The position numbers were made by a program, and so were the translations under genes. The notes under the pieces are model-generated. The model ran no database searches, was not told the origin of the DNA, and saw only the letters and a program-made list of their open reading frames with translations. From assembly GCA_046348685.1 (NCBI GenBank), contig JAXMDT010000001.1, positions 186,001 through 250,000 of the forward strand: DNA of 64,000 nt, written 5' to 3'. How positions within the stretch are numbered: position 1 is the stretch's first letter; each line of letters starts with the position of its first letter. Positions 44,468-53,076 of the stretch are shown piece by piece. Source of the DNA: JAXMDT01 sp046348685 (lineage in GTDB: Bacteria; Pseudomonadota; Alphaproteobacteria; Rickettsiales; UBA998).

Positions 44468-45619
44468 TCATCGCGATACAAGGCTCACCCTGCCGCCAGG
44501 GTGGCGCTGTAACACACCTGCCAATTCCTTTTCCAGCAAAATCGTTAATAAAACATTGGCAGAGATATGGGTCTGAGTGATGAGTTCGTCAATGGCGATA
44601 GGGCTAAAGCCCAGTTTTTCATCAATAATTGTACGTGCGCTATCCAACTCGGCAGGGGTAGGGTCGGAAATCTCCTGAACCGAAAAAAGGTCAAGCTGCT
44701 GTTGCTTGAAAGCGCCAATCGATGGCTTTCTTAATTCTTTCAGGACATCATCGATGGACTCGACCAGGGTTGCGCCCTGCTTCAAAAGCTCATTGCAGCC
44801 TTTGGCGCGGGGATCCATCGGCGAGCCAGGGACAGCAAACACTTCGCGGTTTTGCTCCAGAGCAAATTTAGCGGTGATGAGTGAGCCGGATTTTTGAGCG
44901 GCCTCCACGACGACGGTGCCAAGGCTTAATCCCGAGATAATGCGATTGCGGGCAGGGAAAGCACGGCTATGCGGAATCGCGCCGAATGGATTTTCAGACA
45001 CAATGGCACCCATCTCACGCAACTGTTGGTAAAGGCCGGCATTTTCGGGTGGGTAAATATGATCGATGCCGCTGGCGATCGCCGCGACCGTGCCACTTGC
45101 CAGCGCTCCTTGATGTGCAAACGTATCGATCCCGCGCGCCAGGCCGGAGACAATCACATAACCGGCTTCACCTAAATCATGCGCCAACTTTTTAGCAAAG
45201 TGGCAGCCATTAGCGGAGGCATTGCGCGCGCCTACCATAGCGATGCAAGGCTTTTGCCATAGATGCGGATGACCAAGTGTAGCGATAATAGGCGGCGGAT
45301 CAGGAATGTGCAGTAGCGCTTCCGGGTAATCGGGATCAAGATATGAAATGAAACGCGCGCCGTAAGCCTCTGTTTGATCCAATTCACGTACTGCTTCATC
45401 GCGCGAAAACAGAACGATTGGTTTTTTGCGTCCGCCACGCGCTGCCATATCGGGAATGGCTTCCAGTGCACGCGATGGTAAGCCAAAACGTTTTACCAGC
45501 GCAAAGAACGTCATCGAGCCGACATTTTCCGAGCGGATGAGGCGGATCGTGTCGATCAGATGATCGCGCGTGTCGGATTGGGCGATTCTACTGAGCTCGC
45601 GGAGTGTCGCTAAAGACAT
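44468..45619 (-). CDS. dprA: DNA-processing protein DprA
   Basis: 383 residues. Rossmann-like core with VSGLARGIDTFAHQGAL, IASGIDHIYPPENAGLY and FPARNRIISGLSLGTVVVEA; C-terminal winged helix (AIDELITQTHISANVLLTIL). Loads RecA on incoming single-stranded DNA during natural transformation, though it is kept in many species not known to be transformable. The start overlaps plsY by 32 bases; a somewhat later start cannot be excluded. Confidence 0.95.
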   Translation of the reverse strand: MSLATLRELSRIAQSDTRDHLIDTIRLIRSENVGSMTFFALVKRFGLPSRALEAIPDMAARGGRKKPIVLFSRDEAVRELDQTEAYGARFISYLDPDYPEALLHIPDPPPIIATLGHPHLWQKPCIAMVGARNASANGCHFAKKLAHDLGEAGYVIVSGLARGIDTFAHQGALASGTVAAIASGIDHIYPPENAGLYQQLREMGAIVSENPFGAIPHSRAFPARNRIISGLSLGTVVVEAAQKSGSLITAKFALEQNREVFAVPGSPMDPRAKGCNELLKQGATLVESIDDVLKELRKPSIGAFKQQQLDLFSVQEISDPTPAELDSARTIIDEKLGFSPIAIDELITQTHISANVLLTILLEKELAGVLQRHPGGRVSLVSR

Positions 45620-46202
45620 ATTCTTGCCCCTTGATCAGGCGCACGATGTTTTCACTATGTCGCACGATGACAAGAAGCGACAGGCACAGCATGAAGAGTG
45701 CGGACTCCAAGCCGAGCTGCACATAGGCGAATAGGGGAATGACCGCGGTAGCGACGATGCCGGCGACCGCTGACACACGGAAAACCCAAAACGTCATCGC
45801 CCACACTACAACATAAATAAGTCCGATGGAATAATGGATGCCGAAAAGAATGCCAACCGTGGTGGCAATACCTTTGCCACCTTCAAAACCGATCCATACC
45901 GGAAACATGTGACCAAGCACCGCGACGAAAGCAGCTACCGGCATCAGCTCAGGTAAATAGTGAGTGGCGATCATCACAGCAATGTAGCCTTTGAGCGCAT
46001 CGCCAAGGAATGTTAGCAGTCCGGCAACTTTATTCCCCGTGCGCATGACATTAGTTGCACCGATATTGCCCGATCCAATATCGCGCAGATTCCCAAGACG
46101 GAAAAGTTTGGCCACGATGATGCCCGTCGGAAACGAGCCAAGCATATAGGCCAACCCAAAAACAATGATGATGACGAGATAGTCGTTCTGAACGTCAGGC
46201 AT
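45588..46202 (-). CDS. plsY: Acyl-phosphate:glycerol-3-phosphate acyltransferase
   Basis: 204 residues with five membrane helices. Makes lysophosphatidic acid from acyl-phosphate in phospholipid synthesis. Family motifs: GSFPTGIIVAKLF, the active-site loop GSGNIGATNVMRTG, and GFEGGKGIATTVGILFG. Its start overlaps ruvX by eight bases, so the ruvX-plsY-dprA-topA set is probably one transcript. Confidence 0.96.
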   Translation of the reverse strand: MPDVQNDYLVIIIVFGLAYMLGSFPTGIIVAKLFRLGNLRDIGSGNIGATNVMRTGNKVAGLLTFLGDALKGYIAVMIATHYLPELMPVAAFVAVLGHMFPVWIGFEGGKGIATTVGILFGIHYSIGLIYVVVWAMTFWVFRVSAVAGIVATAVIPLFAYVQLGLESALFMLCLSLLVIVRHSENIVRLIKGQEYVFSDTPRAQ

Positions 46203-46623
46203 GGTGCTGTTTATCCAAATATCCCTGAAGGATATAAGATGCCGCCATTTTGTCTACCTGCTCTTTGCGGCTGGTATGGCTGATGCCGCTTTCCTCCAGG
46301 GTACGCGCCACCGCCATGGTGGACATTCGTTCATCCCAGAAATGAATTGGAATATCAATATGTTTTGAAAGATTATTGGCGAAGGCGCGTACCGATTGCA
46401 CGCGCGGTCCTTCCGAGCCATCCATGTTCAGGGGAAGGCCAATCACAATCCCGCCAACCTGATGCTTTTTTATCAATTCTGCGATCGCAGATGCTACATC
46501 GCTAAACTTCTTCTTTCGCGGCAGCATCATCAGCGGTGAGGCAATCGTGCGCGAGGTGTCCGAAAGCGCCACGCCAATGCGCACCTCGCCAAGATCAAAA
46601 CCGAGAAGGCGGGTGTTACTCAT
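46195..46623 (-). CDS. ruvX: Putative pre-16S rRNA nuclease RuvX/YqgF
   Basis: About 142 residues. RNase H-like fold: LLGFDLGEVRIGVALSD, GGIVIGLPLNMDGSEGPR and PIHFWDERMSTMAVARTLEE, the acidic residues of which form the active site. Processes the 5' end of 16S rRNA precursor. ATG at 46623 fits the family N-terminus; an in-frame ATG at 46638 is possible. Divergent from the gat operon across about 80 bases. Confidence 0.93.
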   Translation of the reverse strand: MSNTRLLGFDLGEVRIGVALSDTSRTIASPLMMLPRKKKFSDVASAIAELIKKHQVGGIVIGLPLNMDGSEGPRVQSVRAFANNLSKHIDIPIHFWDERMSTMAVARTLEESGISHTSRKEQVDKMAASYILQGYLDKQHHA

Positions 46624-46649
46624 AGCTATCACATACAAAAATCATCATC

Positions 46650-46678
46650 TTGTCATTTCTACGCAAAGCCTGTAGAGA
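46650..46678 (+). promoter_or_regulatory. Possible promoter of the gatC-gatA-gatB operon
   Basis: TTGTCA (46650-46655), 17-base spacer, TAGAGA (46673-46678), 27 bases before the gatC ATG. The -35 is good, the -10 weak. Confidence 0.35.
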
Positions 46679-46704
46679 AAACCATCTTTTTGAAAGAATT
46701 ATCT

Positions 46705-46998
46705 ATGGCCATTACCGAAAAAGACGTCACCAAAATCGCTAAATTGTCCCGTATCGCCATTACGGATGAGGAAAAAGCGACCATGACCAAGGAGCTCTCT
46801 TCGATTCTGACGATGGTGGAGGAGCTAAGCAAAGTAGATACCAGTGGCACCGCCGGCGTTGCCAGCGTGCTGGAACAAGCATTGCCGTGGCGTAAGGACG
46901 AGATCACGGACGGCAATCGTGCCAAAGACATTTTAGCTAATGCACCGGAAAGCAATTACAGTTGCTTCGTCGTGCCCAAAGTAATTGATCAAGGATAA
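46705..46998 (+). CDS. gatC: Aspartyl/glutamyl-tRNA amidotransferase subunit C
   Basis: 97 residues. [20 protein letters not shown] is the GatC N-terminus, and [20 protein letters not shown] followed by FVVPKVI is its C-terminal signature. Small stabilising subunit wrapping GatA and GatB in the complex that converts Glu-tRNA(Gln) and Asp-tRNA(Asn). First gene of gatC-gatA-x-gatB; two bases before gatA. A TTG at 46690 is in frame, but the ATG gives the usual length. Confidence 0.95.
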   Translation: MAITEKDVTKIAKLSRIAITDEEKATMTKELSSILTMVEELSKVDTSGTAGVASVLEQALPWRKDEITDGNRAKDILANAPESNYSCFVVPKVIDQG

Positions 46999-47000
46999 TC

Positions 47001-48473
47001 ATGACCGACCTGACGACCTATACTGTCGCCAAAGCGCGCGATGCGATTCAGAAGAAAGAAATCTCTTCCGTTGAAATCACTAAGGCCTATCTCGATGCGA
47101 TCGAGAAGAAGAACGGCACGATGAACGCCTACATCACCGTGACGCCTGAACTGGCGCTGGAGCAGGCGAAGAAGTCCGATGAGCGTATTAGCAAAGGCGA
47201 AGCGCGCCCGCTCGAAGGTGTGCCGCTCGGCATTAAGGATTTGTTTTGTACGAATGGCGTGCTGACGACGGCAGCATCGCACATTCTCGATGGTTTCAAA
47301 CCACCGTATGAATCCACCGTCACGCAGAATCTCTATAATGCGGGCACCGTAATGCTTGGCAAAACGAACCTCGATGAGTTTGCCATGGGCTCGGCGAACC
47401 TGACATCCTACTACGGCAAGGTTGTCAGCCCGTGGAAAAGCAAAACGCACCCAACTAAGGAATATGTACCAGGTGGTTCTTCCGGTGGTTCTGCAGCGGC
47501 CGTTGCAGGCGACCTCTGCACGGCATCGCTCGGAACGGATACCGGTGGCTCGATTCGCCAGCCAGCGGCATTCTCCGGCATTGTCGGCTTCAAGCCGACC
47601 TATGGCCGTTGCTCGCGCTGGGGTATTATCGCGTTTGCATCATCCCTTGATCAGGCAGGGCCGATCACCAAAACCGTGGAAGATGCCGGGCTACTCTTTC
47701 AATATATGGCAGGCCACGATCCGAAAGATTCGACGTCTTCGACCAAGCCGGTTCCCGATGTGTTGAGAGCGATGAACGGGAATATCAAGGGCTTGAAAAT
47801 CGGGATTCCCAATGAATACCGTGCCGATGGCATGGACCCGGAAATCGAACGGCTGTGGCAGAAGGGTGCCGATACCTTAAAACAGCTCGGTGCGGAAATC
47901 GTTCCCGTTTCGCTGCCGCATACGAAAGATGCGTTGGCGACATACTATATTATTGCGCCTGCCGAATGTTCTTCAAACCTCTCCCGTTACGATGGCGTGC
48001 GTTTTGGCCTGCGCGTGGCAGACAAAGGCGATTCTATCGAAAAACTCTATGAAAAAACACGCGCTGCAGGATTCGGCAAGGAAGTGAAGCGCCGCATTAT
48101 GATCGGAACATATGTGCTTTCCGCCGGTTACTACGATGCGTACTATAAAAAAGCGCAATCGTTGCGCGGCCTGATCATCCGAGATTTCCGCCAGGCCTTT
48201 GAAAAAGTGGATGTGCTGCTGACGCCAACAACGCCAAGCGCGGCCTTTGCGATTGGTGAGGAACCAAAAGATCCGGTAACGATGTACCTGAATGACGTTT
48301 TCACCGTTCCGGCTTCCATGGCTGGTCTGCCGGGAATCTCGCTTCCAGCAGGGCTTTCAAAGGACGGCTTGCCACTTGGACTGCAATTATTGGCCAATTC
48401 GTTCGAGGAAGAAAAACTGTTCCAGGTCGCAGGTGCGCTGGAGCAGGCATTAGGATTCACGGCAAAGCCATGA
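47001..48473 (+). CDS. gatA: Aspartyl/glutamyl-tRNA amidotransferase subunit A
   Basis: 490 residues. Amidase-signature enzyme releasing ammonia from glutamine for transamidation. The Lys is in [11 protein letters not shown], the cis-Ser in [15 protein letters not shown] and the nucleophile Ser in [14 protein letters not shown]. Full length. The stop overlaps the start of a small lipoprotein gene by four bases (ATGA). Confidence 0.97.
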   Translation: MTDLTTYTVAKARDAIQKKEISSVEITKAYLDAIEKKNGTMNAYITVTPELALEQAKKSDERISKGEARPLEGVPLGIKDLFCTNGVLTTAASHILDGFKPPYESTVTQNLYNAGTVMLGKTNLDEFAMGSANLTSYYGKVVSPWKSKTHPTKEYVPGGSSGGSAAAVAGDLCTASLGTDTGGSIRQPAAFSGIVGFKPTYGRCSRWGIIAFASSLDQAGPITKTVEDAGLLFQYMAGHDPKDSTSSTKPVPDVLRAMNGNIKGLKIGIPNEYRADGMDPEIERLWQKGADTLKQLGAEIVPVSLPHTKDALATYYIIAPAECSSNLSRYDGVRFGLRVADKGDSIEKLYEKTRAAGFGKEVKRRIMIGTYVLSAGYYDAYYKKAQSLRGLIIRDFRQAFEKVDVLLTPTTPSAAFAIGEEPKDPVTMYLNDVFTVPASMAGLPGISLPAGLSKDGLPLGLQLLANSFEEEKLFQVAGALEQALGFTAKP

Positions 48474-48616
48474 AGCATTGCCTTTTCCTCCTGATCACGA
48501 TGATTGCGCTGACGGCATGCGCAAAAGAAGATGTTACAGCGACGCTGCGCGGCATATGCGAAAGTTCGTCGGACTGTTATTGCAACGATATAAACTGTAA
48601 TTTTGATAGACCGTAG
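48470..48616 (+). CDS. Small Cys-rich lipoprotein between gatA and gatB
   Basis: 48 residues. [17 protein letters not shown] is a signal peptide with lipobox LTAC (Cys at 17). The short mature part holds five more Cys within [14 protein letters not shown]. Its ATG overlaps the gatA stop and it ends 11 bases before gatB, so it is co-translated with the amidotransferase genes although the predicted location is the envelope. Not recognised. Small enough to be missed by automatic annotation. Confidence 0.6.
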   Translation: MKHCLFLLITMIALTACAKEDVTATLRGICESSSDCYCNDINCNFDRP

Positions 48617-48627
48617 CGGAGCGGCAG

Positions 48628-50079
48628 ATGACGTATACAATCAAAGGAAACACGGGTGATTGGGAAGTGGTGATTGGGCTTGAAGTCCATGCACAAGTCT
48701 CGACGACCTCGAAACTTTTTTCGGGTGCGCCGACGGAATTCGGCGCCGAGCCGAACCACAATGTTTCTCCGGTTGATGCGGGTTTCCCGGGCATGCTTCC
48801 CGTGATCAATGAAAAAGCGGTGGAGCAGGCAGTACGCACCGGCCTTGGCATCAAGGCGCAGATCAATCTGAAATCCGTGTTTGACCGCAAGAATTATTTT
48901 TATCCCGATCTGCCAAGCGGCTACCAGATTTCGCAGTTTCTCGATCCCATCGTGGGTAAAGGCGAATTGACGCTTGATCTTGCCGAGGGAAGTCGAACTG
49001 TTGGTATCACGCGTATCCACCTCGAACAGGATGCCGGAAAATCTCTGCACGAGCACAGCCCGACCGACAGCTTTATCGATCTGAACCGCGCCGGTATCCC
49101 GCTGATGGAAATCGTCTCCGAGCCAGATATGCGCTCGCCGGAAGAAGCGGGGGCTTACCTTAAAAAACTCCGCGCTATCGTGCGTTATCTCGGCACGTGT
49201 GGCGGCGATATGGATAAGGGCGAGATGCGCTGCGATGCGAACGTGTCGGTTCGCAAAGTAGGAGATACGAAATTTGGCACGCGCTGCGAAATCAAGAACG
49301 TCAACTCGGTGCGTTTCGTCATGAAGGCGATTGAACACGAAGCTGAGCGCCAAGTGCGGATTTTAGAATCGGGCGGCGTTATCGACCAGGAAACGCGTCT
49401 TTATGATTCTGCCGCAAATGAAACCCGTACCATGCGCTCAAAGGAAGACGCGCATGATTACCGCTATTTCCCAGATCCGGATTTGCTGCCGCTCGTCATT
49501 ACGCAGGAATTTGTTGATAAAATCAAAGCATCGCTGCCGGAACTCCCGGACGATAAAAAAGCACGTTACGTGAAGGATTACGGGCTTTCCGAATACGATG
49601 CATCCGTTCTTACCTCAGACAAAGCATTCACGGAATATTACGAAACGGTGGCAAAAGCAGTTGATCCCAAGCTGGCATCCAACTGGATCACTGCCGAACT
49701 TTTCGGGCGCTTAAACAAGCTGGAAAAAACGATTGAAGAATCGCCGGTTTCCGCCGCGGCATTGACGGGATTGCTGAAACTCATCGCTGACAACACGATC
49801 TCCGGCAAAATTGCCAAGGATGTGCTCGATAAAATGATAGAAACGGGCAAGGATGCTGCAAAAATTGTCGAAGAAGAGGGGCTACAGCAGGTTACCGATA
49901 CCGGCGCGATTGAAAAAGTCATTGCTGAAGTCATTGCTGCCAATCCTGACAAGGTTACGGAATTCAAATCCGGCAAAGACAAGCTTTTCGGTTTCTTCGT
50001 CGGCCAGGTGATGAAAGCTTCCGGAGGCAAAGCGAATCCAGCAGCAGTTAATGATCTTTTGAAAAAAGCGCTAAGTTAG
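48628..50079 (+). CDS. gatB: Aspartyl/glutamyl-tRNA amidotransferase subunit B
   Basis: 483 residues. Kinase-like subunit activating the Glu- or Asp-tRNA side chain and channelling ammonia. Signatures: [38 protein letters not shown] ([20 protein letters not shown]), [16 protein letters not shown] and [14 protein letters not shown]-terminal YqeY-like tail. GCGGAG precedes the ATG. Its stop overlaps the convergent cckA end by nine bases. Confidence 0.97.
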   Translation: MTYTIKGNTGDWEVVIGLEVHAQVSTTSKLFSGAPTEFGAEPNHNVSPVDAGFPGMLPVINEKAVEQAVRTGLGIKAQINLKSVFDRKNYFYPDLPSGYQISQFLDPIVGKGELTLDLAEGSRTVGITRIHLEQDAGKSLHEHSPTDSFIDLNRAGIPLMEIVSEPDMRSPEEAGAYLKKLRAIVRYLGTCGGDMDKGEMRCDANVSVRKVGDTKFGTRCEIKNVNSVRFVMKAIEHEAERQVRILESGGVIDQETRLYDSAANETRTMRSKEDAHDYRYFPDPDLLPLVITQEFVDKIKASLPELPDDKKARYVKDYGLSEYDASVLTSDKAFTEYYETVAKAVDPKLASNWITAELFGRLNKLEKTIEESPVSAAALTGLLKLIADNTISGKIAKDVLDKMIETGKDAAKIVEEEGLQQVTDTGAIEKVIAEVIAANPDKVTEFKSGKDKLFGFFVGQVMKASGGKANPAAVNDLLKKALS

Positions 50080-50787
50080 TTCTTTAATTTTGCTGGCCAA
50101 CTGTTTGAGCGTGAATGGTTTTGGTAAGAAGTTGAATTCACGTTCGGTGCCATAGGTATCGACAAACGCATCTTCCGCGTACCCTGATATGAAAATCACT
50201 TCCAGATTTTTCATGCGATCTGGATATTGTTCTTCCAGTGTTTCAATCATTGTCGGGCCATTCATACCTGGCATCACTACGTCACTGATAATAACATCGA
50301 TCGTACCCGTGTGCGTTGAGAAAACTTCAATTGCCTGCTCACCACAATCGGCCTCAAGCACTTCATATCCTTTGTTGCGCAATGCGCGGGCAGCGAAGAT
50401 GCGCACCGGCGTTTCGTCTTCCACAAGCATAATGGTTGCCGCGCCAGTCAGATCCGAAGCAACGGCGCGCTCATTGGTTTCTTCGGAAGTTTCGGCACGG
50501 ATTTCGCCCTGTACGCGTGGCAGGAAAAGTGCGAAAGTGGTGCCTTTATCCGGCTCACTCTTCACGTAAACATACCCGCCGGTTTGTTTAATGATCCCGT
50601 AAACCGTAGCAAGCCCGAGGCCGGTTCCGGAACCAACCTCCTTAGTTGAGAAAAACGGTTCGAAGATTTTTTCCATCAAGCTGCGGGGAATGCCATGACC
50701 TGTGTCGGTTACTTCGATCAGCACGTAATCGCCATATGCGATTGATTCTTCCTGCGATGGCGCAACCAAATCCTCATCAATCGGCAT
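50071..50787 (-). CDS. cckA: CckA C-terminal piece: HATPase second half and receiver
   Basis: 238 residues. Starts in the middle of a HATPase domain ([37 protein letters not shown]) and continues into a receiver ([10 protein letters not shown], phospho-Asp in [13 protein letters not shown], Lys in PKPFTLKQL). This is the C-terminus of CckA. The same frame continues upstream of the ATG as SSNITVSND, fitting the preceding piece if one base is restored near 50812-50818. The separate start codon is therefore probably an internal Met. Confidence 0.88.
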   Translation of the reverse strand: MPIDEDLVAPSQEESIAYGDYVLIEVTDTGHGIPRSLMEKIFEPFFSTKEVGSGTGLGLATVYGIIKQTGGYVYVKSEPDKGTTFALFLPRVQGEIRAETSEETNERAVASDLTGAATIMLVEDETPVRIFAARALRNKGYEVLEADCGEQAIEVFSTHTGTIDVIISDVVMPGMNGPTMIETLEEQYPDRMKNLEVIFISGYAEDAFVDTYGTEREFNFLPKPFTLKQLASKIKELT

Positions 50788-50795
50788 ATCGTTGC

Positions 50796-51662
50796 TTACG
50801 GTGATATTGCTGGACTGATCGTAAGCATGCCGCCTTTTTTCATAGCATCACGCGCATTGACGGCAAGATTGATCACGACTTGTTCAAGCTGCCCCTGATC
50901 CGCCTTAACCGGCCAGATTTCACGGCCATGCACCATTTTCAGTTCAATATTTTCGCCGATTAGCCGGCGGATAAGATTTGAAAGCTCCGCCAGCACATCG
51001 GTCAAATCCACGACTTTTGGCTGCAATGTCTGGCGACGGGAAAAAGCGAGCACCTGGCGAACAAGATTCGCGGCGCGGTTGGCATTTTGCTTGACCTGCA
51101 TGATGTCGGCAAAAGATGGATCGCCAGCCGGATGCCGCATAAGCAATAAATCGCAAAATCCGATCATCGCTGTCAGCAGGTTGTTAAAATCATGCGCCAC
51201 GCCTCCTGCCAACTGGCCCACGGCCTGCATCTTTTGCGAATGCGCAAAACGCATCTCCAGGTTCTTTTGCTCGGTGGTGTCAATTAAGTGCAGCATAATA
51301 CTCGGTTGACCCTCTGCCCCATGTTTGAGCAGGCTCATATAGAGCGATACCATGATGGTTGCGCCGTCTGCCAAATGCAGCTCAAGCGGCAGCGGTTCAT
51401 CGCTCTGTAGTCCCTTGAACTGTATATCGCTCCATAGATTCTCAACTTCCAGCCTTTGTTCCGGCTTTACGATCGAGGAAAGGGAAATGGGCGCATCCAG
51501 CGTCAGCGTATGATGTGTTAGTTTGGCAAACGCAGCATTAAACTCAACAATCTGGCCAGTAGCATTGAGGCGTGCAACCGCAATCGGAGATGTCTCGATG
51601 AATTCCGCTAGCTTATCATCCGCCAGATTTTCTTTCGCGTTCTTTTTGCCCAGCCACAGCAT
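50796..51662 (-). CDS. cckA: CckA middle piece: PAS, HisKA and HATPase first half
   Basis: 288 residues. PAS domain (IETSPIAVARLNATGQIVEF), then the CckA hallmark MQAVGQLAGGVAHDFNNLLT with the phospho-His, HisKA helices and the N-box of the HATPase (QVVINLAVNARDAMKKGG). It ends after GMLTISPAISP, where the normal protein would read on into the piece at 50071-50787. CckA phosphorylates ChpT and so CtrA, controlling the alphaproteobacterial cell cycle. The start ATG overlaps the upstream stop (TAATG). Confidence 0.9.
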   Translation of the reverse strand: MLWLGKKNAKENLADDKLAEFIETSPIAVARLNATGQIVEFNAAFAKLTHHTLTLDAPISLSSIVKPEQRLEVENLWSDIQFKGLQSDEPLPLELHLADGATIMVSLYMSLLKHGAEGQPSIMLHLIDTTEQKNLEMRFAHSQKMQAVGQLAGGVAHDFNNLLTAMIGFCDLLLMRHPAGDPSFADIMQVKQNANRAANLVRQVLAFSRRQTLQPKVVDLTDVLAELSNLIRRLIGENIELKMVHGREIWPVKADQGQLEQVVINLAVNARDAMKKGGMLTISPAISP

Positions 51663-52636
51663 TATTTAAACAAATCCTTTCGTTTAACGATTCCGATAAT
51701 GCCAAGCGTTTCGCCTGACGGCGGCACCAGTTTCTGCTGGCGGAGGTAGGCGCGCACGAGCGAACCGTTGTTGCGGCGTAGCAGCACATCACCTTCGTAG
51801 TTGCCGGAAGCGATATCAAGCCTTGCGCCATCTGGCTGGTATAGCAGGTCATTTAGCGATATTTGCCGGCCAGAAAGATCAATATCGGAATATCCAAGCC
51901 ATTCGACCAGCGAAGGATTAGCATAGAGCATCAACCCATGTGCATCCGCTGCGTAAGCGCCATCGCTAATGGAATGAAGCAATGCGCCATGCATCAACGG
52001 CATAATGTCATTGTCCACGCTAGGCGCATTTTCACGGGCGTCCTTGCGATCGACGTGCGCACGTCCTTGAATAACGTAAAACCCGACAGGGCGGATGACA
52101 GGCGCAAAAGTGATATGAAAACGCCTGGTGCGGTTTTCATCAAGCGGGACGTCCATCAGGAAATCACCGGTGTTGCCTGCATAAATCGCGGCGAGGATCT
52201 CACGCTCTTTTTCGCCGATAATACCGGCACGGTTTAGCAGCTGATCAATCGCGCGTCCGGCAGAAGGAATTTCAGGAAAATAATTTCGGAATCCCTGGTC
52301 GTAATAGGCGATAGCCCCTTCATGATCGATAATCATGGTAAAATCGAATTTGCGGGTAATCGTGGATGAAAAAATGGCATTCTGAAACTCGACGCTTAAT
52401 ACGAGATCGAGCAGGCGTTGCATACCGAGCAGTGAAACCAGCGTTAACCCTCCAAAAATAAGAATCGTTAATGCTAAAACCGTCGGGCCCCCCAGGGCCT
52501 CATGGAAGAAAGCCGCTGTAAGAACAATACCTAAGCCGACACAGTAAGCAGCGACATAGGAAATGAATCTGCCATGTCGCTTCCTTCTTACAAAATCAGA
52601 GGGAATGCCTATTGTACGATCCGTCAAACGATCCAT
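51662..52636 (-). CDS. CckA N-terminal piece: membrane and PAS domains
   Basis: 324 residues. Two membrane helices (YVAAYCVGLGIVLTAAFFHE and PTVLALTILIFGGLTLVSLL) separated by a very short periplasmic turn, then two PAS-like domains (about 95-200 and 215-320). This equals the N-terminal part of canonical CckA (about 690 residues in Caulobacter). It ends in TAATG overlapping the next piece. Both frames have stops at the junction, so this may be a true gene split with coupled translation rather than an indel; adding one A in the AAA before TAA would fuse them. Confidence 0.82.
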   Translation of the reverse strand: MDRLTDRTIGIPSDFVRRKRHGRFISYVAAYCVGLGIVLTAAFFHEALGGPTVLALTILIFGGLTLVSLLGMQRLLDLVLSVEFQNAIFSSTITRKFDFTMIIDHEGAIAYYDQGFRNYFPEIPSAGRAIDQLLNRAGIIGEKEREILAAIYAGNTGDFLMDVPLDENRTRRFHITFAPVIRPVGFYVIQGRAHVDRKDARENAPSVDNDIMPLMHGALLHSISDGAYAADAHGLMLYANPSLVEWLGYSDIDLSGRQISLNDLLYQPDGARLDIASGNYEGDVLLRRNNGSLVRAYLRQQKLVPPSGETLGIIGIVKRKDLFK

Positions 52637-52797
52637 AGCGTGTTAATAATTCCGCAAGGTGCAACTCGGGTAATAATGTTAATCCGTGCCTTATTCTCAT
52701 CATATGAATCAAAATCAGCCGCTTGAAAATAAATTTTCGCTCTAACCTTGTCATGAGGCTTGAGAAATTTTATATTGCGCCTGCGAAAGAGTCTAAC

Positions 52798-53076
52798 ATG
52801 TTCAACCGCACTGCAGCTTTACAGCTGGCGCTGACACTGCCTTTTCTGCTGTCCGCCTGCGATACCGCGCCGCCTTATGCGAATCCGTACGGCGCTCGCG
52901 GCGCTGCATCTTCAGTGTGGCAGAATTACGATGCCCGCCGGCCCGTACCCGCAAATCTCGGCGTGCCATCCCGCACGACGCGCTATGATAACTATCAGGA
53001 TAACGATGCATCCTATACGCCGCCCAAGAAGTTTCTCTGCACCAATAATCTGGAATCCGATTTTTCCTGCGAGTAG
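52798..53076 (+). CDS. Small hypothetical lipoprotein (92 aa)
   Basis: Starts at the ATG at 52798, which gives a clean signal peptide (MFNRTAALQLALTLPFLLSA) and lipobox LSAC (Cys at 21); the open frame 25 codons upstream adds only charged residues. The mature part is Tyr/Asn/Pro-rich (PPYANPYGARG, NYDARRPVP) and ends CTNNLESDFSCE with two Cys that could form a disulfide. Family not recognised; probably an outer-membrane lipoprotein. Confidence 0.65.
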   Translation: MFNRTAALQLALTLPFLLSACDTAPPYANPYGARGAASSVWQNYDARRPVPANLGVPSRTTRYDNYQDNDASYTPPKKFLCTNNLESDFSCE

